From: Hermatobates lingyangjiaoensis
Lineage: Eukaryota > Arthropoda > Insecta > Hemiptera > Hermatobatidae
DNA: 64,000 nucleotides
Reading direction: 5' to 3'
Assembly (NCBI GenBank): GCA_026182355.1
Contig: JAPFBL010000034.1
Coordinates: forward strand, 1,868,501 to 1,932,500
The notes under the pieces were generated by a model that was given only the letters and a program-made list of their open reading frames with translations, searched no databases and had not been told where the DNA came from. Shown here piece after piece: positions 9,886 to 23,300 of the stretch (position 1 is the first letter of the stretch; each line of letters begins with the position of its first letter). The translations under genes were made by a program, and so were the position numbers.

Positions 9886-11869
9886 GCCTTTCATTCATGT
9901 CAGTGTTAAATTAACCAGATATTTCGAAGTTAATTTATTTACCTTTAAAAGTGGTTTCCAAAATGCTTTTTCATTATTCAATTCAAATGGATATATTTCT
10001 GCCTGATCTATGAGATAAAGGTAGTAACATAAAAATACATTCCCTTAGTTCCGAGTTTCCTGTTTATTATCTGCTTACTATAACAGAACCTTAGATATGA
10101 AGTTTAGTAATAAAACATTTTGGTTTCTTGCAAGCACATATACAAACTCGGACACACACAAAAATTTGAGAAAACTAATTCCTAAACTCAGCACGTAGTT
10201 GGCTCAAAACGTATATTTACTTTGAAAACTGAACATCAAAATGTTGAGGTGACTTCAATCATTGCATACGTCTTTATATGATTCTAAACGCAAACGAAAG
10301 TAAAAAAAAAAAAAATCGGAATTAAGGCAAATGTAAAGATTAGGTAAATAGCAGAGTTAGACTGACAAGAAAATGTAATGGGTGTTGAAGGCCAGGAGGT
10401 GTAGGATATCTGCAGGGGGGCTCTATTATTGGAAAGCAAATTATCAGCATGCAATGGCGCTAAGTGAAGGTAGGGGTATTTCATCGATAGATCAGCTTCC
10501 CTGTTAGTCTAATGGGACAGTGCCCAGTTCTCGTAATCTACACTTCAATGTTTGTCACCCAATCCTCATGTAACGTTATTATTAATTATTATGTATTTAC
10601 TTAATTCTTAGCAAGACCATGTCATGTAACTAATTTCTTATAAAATTAAGTTATTTTATGCTAAGAATTTTTTTAAATAATTAATTCTAATTATATATGA
10701 CTTATTCTAATTTGGGGTACTACAGGTAACTAAACCTATAGACAGTGATGGTAACTGATTATCTATTATTTCCACTATTATTACCTTCTTTGTGGATTAG
10801 TCAAATGCAAAGATTGTTTAAATCAGTTTTTTTTTTGTCTGTTAACGATTCAGTTTAGTTGAATGGAATTCATTAATGACCGATTAATGGAATAGGAAAT
10901 GATATTTGGACACAGTTCGCAAGGAAGTAAACGTGAAAATAACCACATTAATGCAAAAAAACATAAAATAAAAAATATAAAAATCAAAACATTTTAAAAA
11001 TTAATTGCGTTTAAAATCAAAAAAAGAATTAGAAATTGTATTGTTTAATAAACAAGTGTTGCCTATCTAACTTTATTCTCAGGATCTCAAAAAAATTGTT
11101 AGCATCTTACTTTACGTTATACCCTCAATGTATTGAGAGCAAAAAAAAGTAATCTATATAAATAAAACGAAGAAAACAAATCCATTTAAAAATAAATACT
11201 AAGTTTTTAACATATTTCAGTGGAAATAAAGTATAAAACCCTAAAATTAAAGCTTTAATTTGTTTCCAATTTGATATTTACTTGTCAGGAATGTTGGTAT
11301 TCTTACATAGAAGTTGTGTATCATTTTTTTTCTACTTTAAGACCTGGATCGTTCATGTAAACATTGTTTCGTTAGTGAAATTACGAAATTTATTAATTAA
11401 CAGTGATTTATAAGAATTGCTTATCATTAGGGGTAGAGGATGACCAGTTTGAGGTGAGATAAACTGGATGAATTCGATTTAAGATAATGGACAGCCCGCA
11501 ATGAGTATGCGGTTGATGTGATGAACTGGTGTTTAAGAAGTAAAGAGAGGACATGTCATGAGGATCAACAGCTATAGATAGGCAAGAATATTAACAGAAT
11601 GGTGTCCTAAAGAGGCTAGAAAGATGTGGCAAGATAAAGAAGGAGCTGGAAATATGAATTTAAAGAATCAGCGGGACTAATATAGTTCAGAGCCTCTCGA
11701 GAAAGGAAAAAATTGAGTTGGGAGAGCCCTATACCCAGAAGTGGACCTAGTTTAATAACTGAAGAAAAAAAAACCTTATTGTAACATATACATACACAAG
11801 TTTACAAAAGAAATATGGTTCTTTATTAAGATGAGTAGTGATTGTAATATGGGCAATTGCAGTTGGTAC
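9886..11869. other. Non-coding; likely intron or intergenic
   Basis: AT-rich sequence without supported genes. A segment at 10497-10550 is vaguely tRNA-like (GTCTAATGGGACAGTG), but without a convincing B box. A purine-rich stretch at 11430-11740 may be old transposon coding sequence, unrecognisable now. Confidence 0.4.
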
Positions 11870-11987
11870 CTGTTCTTAGCCTGCACAGACAGCTTCGGCT
11901 CTGGATACACTCCCTCAGCCACGCACCTCACAGTCACCTTGCCTTCCTCGGGCTTCACCAGTGTCATTGTCAAACTTCTTTCGGGAA
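11870..11987 (-). CDS. Internal exon of an immunoglobulin-domain protein (partial gene)
   Basis: The minus strand has a pyrimidine-rich acceptor ending TTTGTTTCAG at 11988, then 118 bases of open frame and a CAG|GTACC donor at 11870/11869. Encoded residues run PERSLTMTLVKPEEG, then KVTVRCVAEGVYPEPKLSV. The pattern of alternating hydrophobic residues, C-x-A-x-G-x-Y-P-x-P and a following L-S-V resembles the B-C strand region of C1/C2-type Ig domains. Entry phase is 1 and exit phase 2, so the domain would be split across exons. Base composition is clearly richer in G+C than the surroundings. A secreted or cell-surface recognition protein of the insect nervous system (beaten-path-like families) is one possibility, but I cannot assign it. 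No neighbouring exon of the same gene was identified in the window. Confidence 0.6.
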
Positions 11988-12333
11988 CTGAAACAAATAA
12001 CAATCATAATTAATCAAGGAAATGCGGCGTTTTGCTTCATCTGCAATACACTAAAGCATTTTGAGACTTTGTTAGTACTACTATACATTTCTGGACATAA
12101 AAGGAAAGTGTTATTATTGTCATGTTGTTAAATCCTTGCAATAAATCATCTTTTAAATATATAGTACAGTTAAAAGAATCACACACGAATGTTTTTTTTT
12201 GTTAATTTTTCTAGAGAAGCTATGCATTTTCAGAACGTTTTGGTCATTACCTTTGTGCAACACATATCTTATTTTACAAAGTGGTTGAATAAGCATAAAC
12301 ATACTTAGAATTAAGGATTTGTGTAGTCTCAAT

Positions 12334-12440
12334 ATGAGGCAATGGAGAAAGAAGGCACAAGACAAGGACGAATGGAGAAGGATCGTTAAGGAGGCCCGAG
12401 CTCTTCAAGGGCTGTAGCGCCACGGAGTAGTAGTAGTAGT
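12334..12440 (+). pseudogene. LINE reverse-transcriptase ORF 3' tail
   Basis: A 27-codon frame ends at TAG (12415-12417) and reads RQWRKKAQDKDEWRRIV, then KEARALQGL. This RW-R-x-A-x-D-R/K-x-x-W-R-x-x-V pattern is the C-terminal signature of several non-LTR retrotransposon ORFs. It is followed by a (TAG)4-type simple repeat tail at about 12425-12440, as is common in elements with microsatellite rather than poly(A) tails. Severely 5'-truncated. Confidence 0.7.
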
Positions 12441-13701
12441 ATATTAAAATTATGTAGTAACATCAATGGCGAGATGAAATTGTATATGAGCAAATTTTTA
12501 TTATATAAAATTTGAAGATAGTTAAACCACAACCAAAAATGTAGAGAGCAAAGAAACATATCCGAGTAACACTTTGTATATGAATAAGAAAGAGACCCGA
12601 CTCGGGTCGAGTATAATCCTTGTTTTCTCCGACAGATGTCATCTAAAAGTATTTTACAATTACCAAAATAAAAACAAGTGAGCAGCAAACTTGAGATATA
12701 CAACTCAAGATTAATTTAGTAAACCAAGAGACCATACAAATTGCATAGTATCAAAAGGCGTAGGGATCACTCTTTAATTCCTATCATGAACACTGTCAAC
12801 ATGCCAAAATATTTGTGCAAACTCAACAATATAGAAGGTAAAATGTACTTTTTGAATTAAACTTTGAAATTATAAAACTGCTGTAGAACAGACTTTAGTT
12901 GTGATGAATGATTAGCATTGTTATGCATTAATTATTTGTTTCTAAAGTATATACTCATATATACTGTTTTGTATATTATTCAGACCGAACAGCATGTCGT
13001 ATTGCTTAATATGATAGATAAAGTTATAATAAACTGGATGTAGGTATATTTTTAGAGAATGACTGCGATACGAGGAAGGATAGAAATATATATATCAGTA
13101 ATGGGGTAAGTTTCATTTGGGTGATGGACACTGAGGCGGCTAACGTAGTGTAAGGGTTACTGGCTCTAATGTCACTCCGCCTGGGTATACATTTATATCA
13201 TTCTCCGACTCAGCTAACACGCCTCTAATAAGTCACCAGTCCACCTTGTCCGGCCCACCTTCCTCTCAAACCTCCAACAACTAACAACCAACACTTTCCA
13301 ATCCTCCTTCAATAACGCCAACATTTATAACTTTTACTTCTAACAATACAGAATATATTTCAATATATCTGTCAATTATTATAAAATAAATTACTTAACT
13401 AATATAGGAATCAATTATTATTGATTTGATTAACAAAATTATATTTTTTGTTTTTTCTCAAAATCATTTGAGAACTTTAAGAATAACGTACATGAATCTC
13501 CTTAAAGCCATTTTGTAATTTAAACATTGGAATTAAAAAAAAAGATACAATTTGTTTTTAAAATTTTTCCAAATATTCAGTGTGGTTATCAAAGTTGTTT
13601 ACCATACTATTTCTTCCTCCAAAGTAATACCCTTACTTGGAGGAAGTTTATTGTAATATCTTCACATGATCCATTGCTTATCATACTAAATCATGGAATA
13701 G
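12441..13701. other. No gene seen
   Basis: AT-rich, with a less AT-rich stretch at 13085-13330 containing CTAACACGCCTCTAATAAG and neighbouring short inverted matches to GAGGCGGCTAAC. This could be a decayed element of unknown class. Confidence 0.4.
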
Positions 13702-13998
13702 AGACCAGATTAGCTCAGAGGGAACGTGCCTGCCTCTGAACTGTTAGGTCCGGGGTTCGATATCCACTATGGTCCTCAGTTTATTCACGTGGGAGGTGAA
13801 CAAATCTGAGTAAATCATCCTTCGTAGTCCATGTTGAACCGTCGGTCCCAAGCCTGTACTCGTTAAAAATCCTTCTAATTTTAAATACACTTGAGTTAGG
13901 CAAAATTGAGTACTCCCAATGTAGAATCAATGACAGATGAAATACTCACTCGAAGGGCTAACTTCGTCAGTCTATCATCGCGCCAACCAGAAAAAAAA
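13702..13998 (+). mobile_element. tRNA-derived SINE
   Basis: Plus-strand copy. A-box-like TAGCTCAGAGGGAACGTG begins at 13711 and B-box-like GGGGTTCGATATCC at 13752, the spacing of an internal RNA polymerase III promoter. The body shares TTATTCACGTGGGAGGTGAA and the GGTCCCAAGCCTGTACTCGT segment with the minus-strand copies elsewhere. The 3' end differs from the TTAGG-tailed copies and ends in a short A run. Confidence 0.8.
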
Positions 13999-15620
13999 TA
14001 GAAGAAATACAAATAATCATGAAATTATTTTATTAAAATTCATATTCAAACGAAAAACCTATACAAATTGATACCACTTAAGAAAATACACAATAGATAA
14101 TAAGATACAATACAATACTTAATAAGTGATAAAAACACATCAGATTTTGATATTTCGTGTTGTAGAATTAAATCACTTAAAGTATATTACAAATACCTTA
14201 TAATACAATTATGTAATAAGGTTATATTGAAATAATATAATTTATAAAATCGCAAATTAAGCATGCAATATATGCACCATCGATTTTGAACATTTCTAAA
14301 TGACGTATGAAACTATATAGTATAGAATTTGTACCAGTACACAATAATTTAGCTGATCAAAGTGCAACGTTAACAAAATCAGAAGAAGTAGTTACCCTAG
14401 GTGAAAGTGTCTGCCCACAACTTGCTGAATAGGCTTGCGTATCCCCCGAAATGGTTTCAGTCATTAGGTAATTTCAACTTATCAGGGGCATTGAACACAA
14501 ACAATGTACTAATTTGGAATTCAGAACTTCGTAGAATTCGACTTTAATCAAACCATAATATTATTCGTAAAATGCAAATTTGTAATACTACTCACTATAA
14601 AGGTAAAATGTAACGCATTGGAATACTTATGCTCATAAAATACTATGTAATATACTTAACATTATATGGAAAAAAATGCCATTATTTCAAAACTTAGAAA
14701 GTAAAAGATGATAAATACTTGTAAACATCAATACCCTATATCATTATTTATTATATAGATAAAAACATTATCATTATGCGATTTGAAATAAAAATGTGAT
14801 AAATATAAATTCATAACAAAATAAAAAAAACCAACTCTTACTGAATCTAAAACTGGAAATGTTTTCTACAAATAGATATTAGTTCATAGAGCGAGCCAAA
14901 TTCTTTAGGTTATTTTAGGATATTAGCTTATTATGACTAACGACATACAGTGCAAAATAGAAGGTTTCCTTATAGCCATATTGTTTACGGTTTTTGATTT
15001 TGATATATTGTGTTGTGGAATAAAATAACTTTGCTATGTATTGACTAACATGTAAATATAAAACAAGTAATGAACATCTAGATAGTACCTGAACTTAATA
15101 CTACCATAAACTGAATTTGTTTATTAACTGGATATTTATATTTAGTAATAAAATTTTCTACATTCATGCTCCTTCAGTATATATGTTAGGATAGTCACAT
15201 TCAAACTGAAAATGGCATGTTGACGACGAGAGTTAAAATATTGAAAAATGAGATAAACTGTACGTTTATCTGTTTATTCATTCGACCTCAGTATCCCATT
15301 TCAAGTTCATTGATTCATACATTCTAACACTAAATTCATAGTCTCATAACAAGTAGCTGTTTAGTGCTCATCGCTTTCCAGACCTAAATAATTAACGTCA
15401 ATATTTCTGTTTGTGTTTTGCTTTTTTTAAGCAACACAGTGATTTTGAAAAAGATGCTTTCAATGCTTTGAATGATTTTCACGGCAAAATATTTTTTAGA
15501 TAAATCAATATTTCATATTTTTAGGATAATGTATAGATCTGTGTTGATCGGGGGTTCTGAGGTATCTAAAAGATTCTTAGGTAGTGGAATCAGTTATTAT
15601 CTGGTATTTACTCATTGTAG
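13999..15620. other. No gene seen
   Basis: Very AT-rich; no frame, repeat or RNA gene that I can support. Confidence 0.5.
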
Positions 15621-15740
15621 GGTAAAAAGCTAATGAAATAGTCTCCACATATAGAAATTTAATCCTGAAGAAGAACACTACGTGTTTAAAACACGTTGTT
15701 TAATTAATTTCTACATGTGGAGACTATTCCATTAGCTTTC
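15621..15740. mobile_element. PLE-derived palindrome with hammerhead-like core
   Basis: Arms at 15621-15662 and 15700-15740 carry AGCTAATGAAATAGTCTCC and its reverse complement. The centre contains CTGAAGA (15665-15671), an extra A, GAACAC/GTGTTT hairpin strands and an AAAAC where GAAA is expected. It belongs to the same family as 147-310, 36845-36903 and 52146-52425. Confidence 0.65.
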
Positions 15741-16011
15741 ACTAACCTTTTTCATCGATTCACTAACCTACAGACCTACGTCTGAGAGATCGGTATAAAT
15801 AAATTTGTATTTATTTACATATCTGTAATAGTCTGAGATATTAAATAAATTTACAGTTTCATATTAATTTGTGTAGGGAGGTCACCATACCTTCGAGGCA
15901 ATATCAAACCATAATGATTTTTAAATATAGTTAATGTGTTAGTTCCACTGAGGTTAGTAATATTAGAATTAGTAATAATACATTCCGTCATACCTCGTAA
16001 AGTCTCTGAGA

Positions 16012-16056
16012 AGCTGGACCGGTTTCGGGTCCATCTGGATCCCATCTTCAAGAGCA
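16012..16056 (-). ncRNA. Hammerhead-like motif, left-arm copy
   Basis: Reverse complement of the motif at 16330-16372, with small differences. The downstream stem I arm reads CAGC rather than GAGC, so it pairs less well with GCTC. Confidence 0.5.
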
Positions 16057-16329
16057 CCTAACTGACTGTGAATGTTGTTTTCCTATAACCTGCCTATATA
16101 TAGCATCTACATTGTGTAATCAGTGTTGTGTGTGTAGTTAATTTTTTTTTCCTATTTCTTTAATTGCTATATTGCATAGCAATTAAAGAAATAGGAAATT
16201 AAATTGTTATATTGCATAGCAATTAAAGAAATAGGGAAAAAAATTAACTACACACACAACACTGATTACACAATGAAGACGCTATATATAGGTAGGTTAT
16301 ACGAAAACAACATTCACAGTCAGTTAGGT

Positions 16330-16372
16330 GCTCTTGAAGATGGGATCCAGACGGACCCGAAACCGGTCGAGC
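16330..16372 (+). ncRNA. Hammerhead-like ribozyme motif
   Basis: GCTC (16330-16333), TTGAAGA (16334-16340), an extra T, stem II GGGATCC/GGACCC with one bulged A, GAAA (16359-16362), ACCGGT as a self-complementary stem III, C at the cleavage position (16368), and GAGC (16369-16372) pairing perfectly with GCTC. The first core base is T instead of C, which would be expected to impair cleavage. Confidence 0.6.
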
Positions 16373-16440
16373 TTCTCAGAGACTTTACGAGGTATGACGG
16401 AATGTATTATTACTATTTCCAATCATGATTTTTGTTATAC

Positions 16441-18993
16441 CCATGGTTATTCTGGAGACATAAATGGTTGTTTATTATTACCTTAAATAATGTTAGTATA
16501 ATAGGTGATAAAATACAGAAGATATTAACTTTTAATAATAATCAAATGACTTTAATACAACTGATTTATTAGAAATATATTTTTCAATTTTGATAATAAT
16601 ATAAACCATTGTTATTGAAATGATAAATGATCTACGGGATCAACTCGTTTCGGATGAATTGGCATAATGTGAAATAAAAAAGCCATTAAAAATGTGAAAT
16701 TATCTTAATTATATTTGCTTTCAGTTTATTATGTTTTTTTCTATCAATGAATGTCAAATAAGGATTTAAAAATGTAAAAATGTGAACTCTACTTCAACAA
16801 TTTATTGCCCATAATGTTCCGTAGCTTAATTTTTAATTAAAATTTCTGGATCAATTATTTATATCGAAGTATGATTGTTTACAATATAACCTATTAAACA
16901 TCGTTCAAGTCATGATAGGTTATTCATGTTTATTTAATAGAAACATGGTGGGTGTATATTGAATTAGCAAATAATGGATTTAAATCTTCACTTAATTACT
17001 TCAATATTCATTATTCAGCTGTAATCATCAGAAGAATTATTTCTTCAACCGTTCATCAAATCATCAGAACAATTCAATAATCATTCCATTTTGATTAGAT
17101 TTCTCACAAGGTCTCACCGTACTAAATGAAGTAAATAAATTCATTGCTTATTATTTCTGTTCATTTTTTTAAAAAATTAAATATAGTGTAGACTACTCCA
17201 GGATTTTACTTATTTATCAATTGTTTTCTATGCGTTTAGTTCTAATTTTTTATTTATTATTTTATTTACTTAAAAATTAAATAATTATAATTGAATAGTA
17301 TTCTAGTTATTCAATATTTTTGCTTTTCCTTTTTCTTTTAACACTTTTTAAATTGAGGATATTTTTTTTTCGTTGTGTCGGACACAATGTATGTTCCACA
17401 CTATAATTCTGATTATTTGCTGTCGAACTATCAGTCACTGTTTAAAAAAATACCCTAAAAAACACTATTCAAATACTGAAAACATTTTACTAAAAAACTA
17501 ATGCAATATTATTGCCAGTAGAAAAGAATAATTGAGATACAGGTTTGTTAATTTAACTGGGCAAGAACCAGTGTTATCCAATCAACTAAAACGAGTTGCT
17601 AATTAGAATTTAATTCTGGTGCAAAATGTTTTATACATATTTTATCTTCTACTGACTCTCCATGTTAATACGCTAATAAAAGATTAATAAACACGGTTTA
17701 GGAAAAGTCCGCAGTTGCTGGAAGTATTCTATTAATAACTGGTATTTGATATGGAATTACCACTTCTTGCCTACATAAATTAAGTTCTTTTTAAACAACG
17801 TATTCCCTAATTTAGCAAGTTTTTAACAGAAAAATACCAACATTTTCTACATCATTAACTCAGTAGTAATATAAACATAAATGTTTTAAAAATAAACTGG
17901 ATTTAAAAACTGAGTAAAAACTGGTATTCTGTCAACAGAACCGTTTGATGTCACACCGTTGGGAAAAAAAACCTGGTATGAATAAGCTGTTTGCTTAAAA
18001 AGGTGAGAATTTATCGGCATTCTGTTTATTACTGTAAAAACCACTAACATTAAATTGCATTCAATTTAAATTCAATACGTCAATGATTATTAAATGATCA
18101 TCAACAAAAGAAAGATTAATTATTAGGATTTATTTATTCTCATCATTTTTGCAATGAGAATTTCAACAGCAGCGTTGCGGTTTATTGAATAGTTTTTTTG
18201 TAAGCACAAATAGACTTGTTTGATAAATAGAAAAAAAATACTGTCACATTAAAACAAAGAGGATGTTATTCTAATGTATGGAGTGACATTGTAAACTTCA
18301 TTATTTAATATTGCAATGCAGATTAATATATTATATTAATAATTATTTTTAAAATTACTTGTGTTTGTGATGATTTATTAGTTTCATAAATTACGTAATA
18401 TGTTTTGTCATTCGAAATTATTGATGATGTAATTAATGCATTTTCTTATAAATGAGTTGTAAACTTCATATGAATATACTGGTGAAGAGAAAATTGACCA
18501 GTATTGCTTTAGAGCTTTTGTGGAACCTATGATAATTTTAGTTGTAAGTGAAAGAAAAATCCCTGAGTAGTATCCGTAATGGGAGGCTAAAAATAGACTT
18601 GTTTTATTTTCCATATAAATATTGCACTTTATTGCACATAAGTAGTAAATTATGTCAAGTTTCCTTATATAAATTTTTCAGAGTCACAGCAATTGGCATC
18701 TTGTTGTGCTACTCATCCGATACCAGGAGAGAAGTTTTGTGGTGTTAGAATGATGCAGTGAGTTGATCCATGCTTCCCAACTTGATAAGCCTCTCTCTGG
18801 GACTACCGTAAATGCTGTAAGGAAGTGTTTGATGATCAGTATACGTATATCTTCTGGCTACAGACCATTGTCCTAAATTTCTGAAGAGTGAGCGTAACAT
18901 GACACAAATTCAAGGAACTTCCATCACTCTAAAGTCAACAGAGTGATTGTTCAACAAGGGTCAACGTTGTTGATGAGTAATTGTTCCTGAAAG
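16441..18993. other. No gene seen
   Basis: AT-rich sequence. The segment 18750-18960 is less AT-rich but shows no recognisable frame. Confidence 0.45.
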
Positions 18994-19006
18994 CAACTCA
19001 CTTGTA

Positions 19007-19306
19007 GGTCCCACAAGGGAACACACTTAGTCCGAGCATTGGCCCTTTGTAATACCACACAATGACGATTGATTCTACATTGGGAGCCCTAAATTTTGCC
19101 TAACTCAAATGTATTTAGAGTAGGGATCTTTAACAAATACCTGACATCAAACAGGCTCGGGACCGACAGTTTAACGTCGGTCACCGAGGGACGACGTGCT
19201 CAGATTTATTCACCTCCCGCGTGAATAAATCGAGGGCCAGGTGGGGATCAAACCCCGGTGCTATCAGTTCAGAGGCGATCACGTAACCACTGAGCTAGCC
19301 TGACCC
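19007..19306 (-). mobile_element. tRNA-derived SINE with 13-bp target-site duplication
   Basis: On minus, GGCTAGCTCAGTGGTTACGT (A box) and GGGGTTTGATCCCC (B box) head the element. The flanks 18994-19006 and 19307-19319 are identical (CAACTCACTTGTA), defining both ends exactly. This copy lacks the TTAGG-type tail present in others and ends at the body's GGGACCT-like edge. Confidence 0.9.
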
Positions 19307-19319
19307 CAACTCACTTGTA

Positions 19320-20311
19320 TTATTATCCATTCATCATTCATGAGGAATGCAGTTAGTCTTCTAATGCGAAAAGACACTTGATTCTGAGGCTAAACGGCTC
19401 CAGAAAAGAAAGAAAAAAATCATCCTGGTTTGCTTAATCATAGTATGATTAAAACATAATGCACTTGATTTAAACCAAAAAATACAAGGAACCAATCCTC
19501 AAATAGACAAGTATATAGAAGAAAGCCACATTAAGAATCATAGATAATTTTTTTTTATATACTTGTGCATGTGTTTTATCGGATACATCTGGTGATACTA
19601 TGTTTCAAGTTAGTTAACTCTATCTATTAACCAACGAACAAGGCGTGTATTCAGATTGTTCAAAATAAGTGTGCTCACCTTATAGCCAGGGCTCCTTGCT
19701 ACGCCCGTAATGTTGATATTCACCATGATTTGAAAATGGAATCCATAGATAGCTACATCACCCGACTTACTACCAACGAAGACAACAAACAATCTACTAA
19801 TCCAAACTTCCTTGTACAAACTCTAAATTCGGTCGCCAACCTTCCTCAACCTCACTGAATAATTACTTCATCCAGTGACTATTTGACTACCTTTCCAGTT
19901 CATGACCAAAATCATTGAAATTTCTGACCAACAAGACCACATGACCGCGAATACAACATCATTATTGTACAGACTAACTTAATATCCGACATGAATTACT
20001 GACATTCTATGTTATAGTAGCACAGTAATCAAGCAGTAGAAGGCCTGTGGTCTGGAATTGCTAGTTACGACGTGCACTATAGTGCGCAGTTATAATTCGT
20101 TGGTCGTTGGTATCTATTAATCTCAGATTCCAATTACTAGTAATCAAATTTTTGCTACCAAAATAAAAAAAAATGTAGGTGATAATGCATCTTATTTCAA
20201 AGGAGGGAGGGAATATTATTGACTTAATAAGGCATATTTCACATATTTTTGATATATGTGGCAATCCGATTATATCCCATTGGAATATTATACCGTTGAT
20301 GTTAAACATAT
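19320..20311. other. No gene seen
   Basis: Non-coding sequence without supported features. Confidence 0.45.
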
Positions 20312-20397
20312 ACACATGGAAAGATCTACATCATCGAGAACAGGTCATCAGCCTACACATGGAAAGATCTACGTCATGGAGAACATGTCATCAGCCT
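20312..20397. repeat. Tandem duplication, period 43
   Basis: Two copies of ACACATGGAAAGATCTAC plus the segment ending GTCATCAGCCT, beginning at 20312 and 20355 and differing at about four positions. Confidence 0.8.
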
Positions 20398-23300
20398 ACC
20401 CTTCCTTTGCCAACCCTATTTTATTCTGAATATGCGAACAACCAAGGGTTATAGAGTCGAACCAAAGGTGGCCATAGTAAGTGACCATAATGACGGAGAT
20501 ATGGCACTGCACCCAACCCCCTTTGCTCTCCACCTTAATACGATGGTTTAAATATTTTATTTTATAAATATTTATTTATGAAATATATTTACATATGATG
20601 CATTAATATTATATGTAAATATAATGCATTAACTAATCTGAAAGCTAAGAGAGGGGACGATTTTAAAATTATTGCCTGGTGTTGCTCTTAGTTATACCAA
20701 CATTATAGGTTTAAATTAATGCAGTCATCAATACATGTAAAATACATATATAATATATAGTTCTTGGATGGCGTGATTTTCGGTAATACCAATAAACAAA
20801 GACAGCTTAATATAATCATATTTACAAGTTATATCATATATACAAACAAATATTGATACATTCCAGCAAGTAATTTGCCTGGAGTGGAGCAAGTCTCAAG
20901 TAATTAGATTAATATTTATTTAATTTATTTATTTACAACTTCTACTGAGAAGGAGTATTCAATAAAAACCTTAAACTGAAGCATTGAAAGCTGATTTTAT
21001 AAAACTAAAAATAAAGATGCTGGTTCTTGGCAGGTCTCCTGGAATGTTTCCATTTACATGGTTTATTTGCAAGACATCTTATTGCCGGACTGTACTCAAC
21101 AAAATTAACTCCAATATATTTTAGAATAAAAAGACATACATTTTACTTTTCACCATTGTATATTTTCAGCCATTTAAGAATAAAAGTTATTTTCTAATGT
21201 CTAAAGAAGGCTAATTTAATTTAAGTTGTATTTTAAAATATGTAATTAAATTATTGTGATTTAATAGAATTATTTTTTTTTTTTATTTTTTTTTTGAGAG
21301 AACTAGATAAAAATATTAGTATCATTTCTTTGGATGTCACTCCAATATAATTACAAAGTTTAACGTTACTAAAAAGCGTTGAATTAACGCCAAACAGGTA
21401 CTTTTTTCAGCTTTACTCTGCAAGTTTAAATGTAGAAATCTTTAGATAAATTACTCTAAAGACCTTCGGTGTTTTCGTATATATATTTTTGCACACATGA
21501 TTAGTGCTTTAAATATATGTTATATATCTATGGTTAGGGCAGTTTTAATTGAGATCTTTATACTCTTTAAAAATGTATTTGTATGTGATACAATATTAAT
21601 TCACACTTACTCCTATGCAAGGAATTAAAACTCAGAAATTAATTCATTTTTTAAACTGATCACGTCATTAATATAATCTCTTATATATTTTACTGAAATT
21701 ATGAATATATTTTAAATTACAATAAAAATTTCTTTATATAGAATGAACCTAACAGAAAAATATAAAAGCATAATCTGCATTTCATGAAACAGCTTATTCC
21801 CAATACGTACTGTTTTTCTCCAGCTTATATCTAGCTGCCAAGAAATAAAGAAATACAAATGAATTAGAAAAACAGTTTTATTTTCTTCATTGACTAGAAA
21901 TTTAACCTCTGATGAGGATTGATGCGTGATTTAAAAATAATTTTATATAAAATATTCATTGTTTAATATTGAAATCTTCATGCCTGGTGAAAGAATCTTT
22001 ATTAGAGGCTTGAATCACTTCATATAACTCTTAATCCTATAATAAAACACTCACTCTTGTAAGGGAAAAAAAGAGAGAGAGCTTAACATGTTAATATACT
22101 CTGACCAAACACCTGATGGTCTATTCACTATGGTAATAACGAATATAATAATTATAATAGTAATGTTCATTCAAATAAGAAACAAAAAACAAAAGCAGTT
22201 TCATTTAAATAAATATCATGCCTTTATATGACCACCTACCATATTACTATCTTCTGCTGCAAAATGGTATGGAAAAAATTACAATTGTCTGTATTTTATG
22301 AAAAAAAATCTACCTCAATATAAATAAATGTGACGAGTAGAGCAAATAATGTTTATAGCTTCATAGTAATTTATTATTGAACTTTCTTAAAACTTTGATT
22401 TATTCATTATTTTCGGTTTATATTTTGGACGAAATTTTTTGTTCTATAGCTGTTAGTTTGGCGTTAAAAATTGTAAAATGTACAATAAATCCCAGTTTCA
22501 TCCATACAGTTTCAATGGAGAGGCATAAAGGTTATCCGCTCATTAAATGTTATTTTTGGGTATAATATCATTATGATCATGGAACGCAATGCTCTTATGA
22601 GGCTCACAAACATTCATAAGGTAAATATTTTAATATTTTATAGCAAAACTGACTTTTCCCGTTATTTAAAAATTCTAATTTTTTAATACTATTGTCAGTT
22701 ACTATTCTATGAGTACAATTATATTATAGGTAATTCTACTACTAGCTGCAAATACTCCCCAAGTTTCAGTACTCCTGAGTTTGTAGTGGATGGAAATATG
22801 GATATGAAGACAGTTTACCCAATCAAGTGACTTTTTCGTCATCCACTGCTTCCCCTAAATCAACAGAGCACATCTACACTATAGACTAATTTCTTTGTGA
22901 AACATGAATTTCGTCTATGAAAAAGATTTGGTTCGTAGCATTTTTGAATAACACCAACCCACCCACTCATACGAGTAGCTTCACAAACATAATGGAGAAA
23001 TATGTACAATAGACTTTAGACCCATAAAAAATGTAAAGCCTTCAAAATCTCTAGATCAAATTTTTTCATTATTTATATATTTACAGCAAAGTAAGACGGC
23101 AAATATACTTCTATTCCTGAAATTAAATTCGTAATATTATTAATATTAAAATAATGATATTTTCTTGCAACAAGTAAACTAACCACAAAGTAGGTTTTGT
23201 TTTTAGTAATGACATTAGATTTGAATAAGATAGGCTAGAATAATTGTATCAGCTAAAACTTAAATTACCAGCTGTTTCATATTGTCAGTAGGCTTTCTGA

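Larger units (their letters stand above)
15850..16440. mobile_element. Large PLE-type palindrome
   Basis: The left arm (about 15968-16162) and right arm (about 16222-16425) are reverse complements over roughly 195-200 bases, joined by two copies of a smaller hairpin with AATTGCTAT/ATAGCAATT. Each arm contains a hammerhead-like motif and a TCTCAGAGACTTTACGAGG block. A relative lies on minus at 43555-43750. Confidence 0.75.

Noticed and set aside
10497..10550. Possible tRNA gene or tRNA-like SINE head (GTCTAATGGGACAGTG)
   Set aside because: A cloverleaf could not be drawn and no clear B box follows.
13711..13775. True tRNA gene suggested by A and B boxes
   Set aside because: The acceptor stem does not close and the sequence continues into the SINE body shared with other copies.
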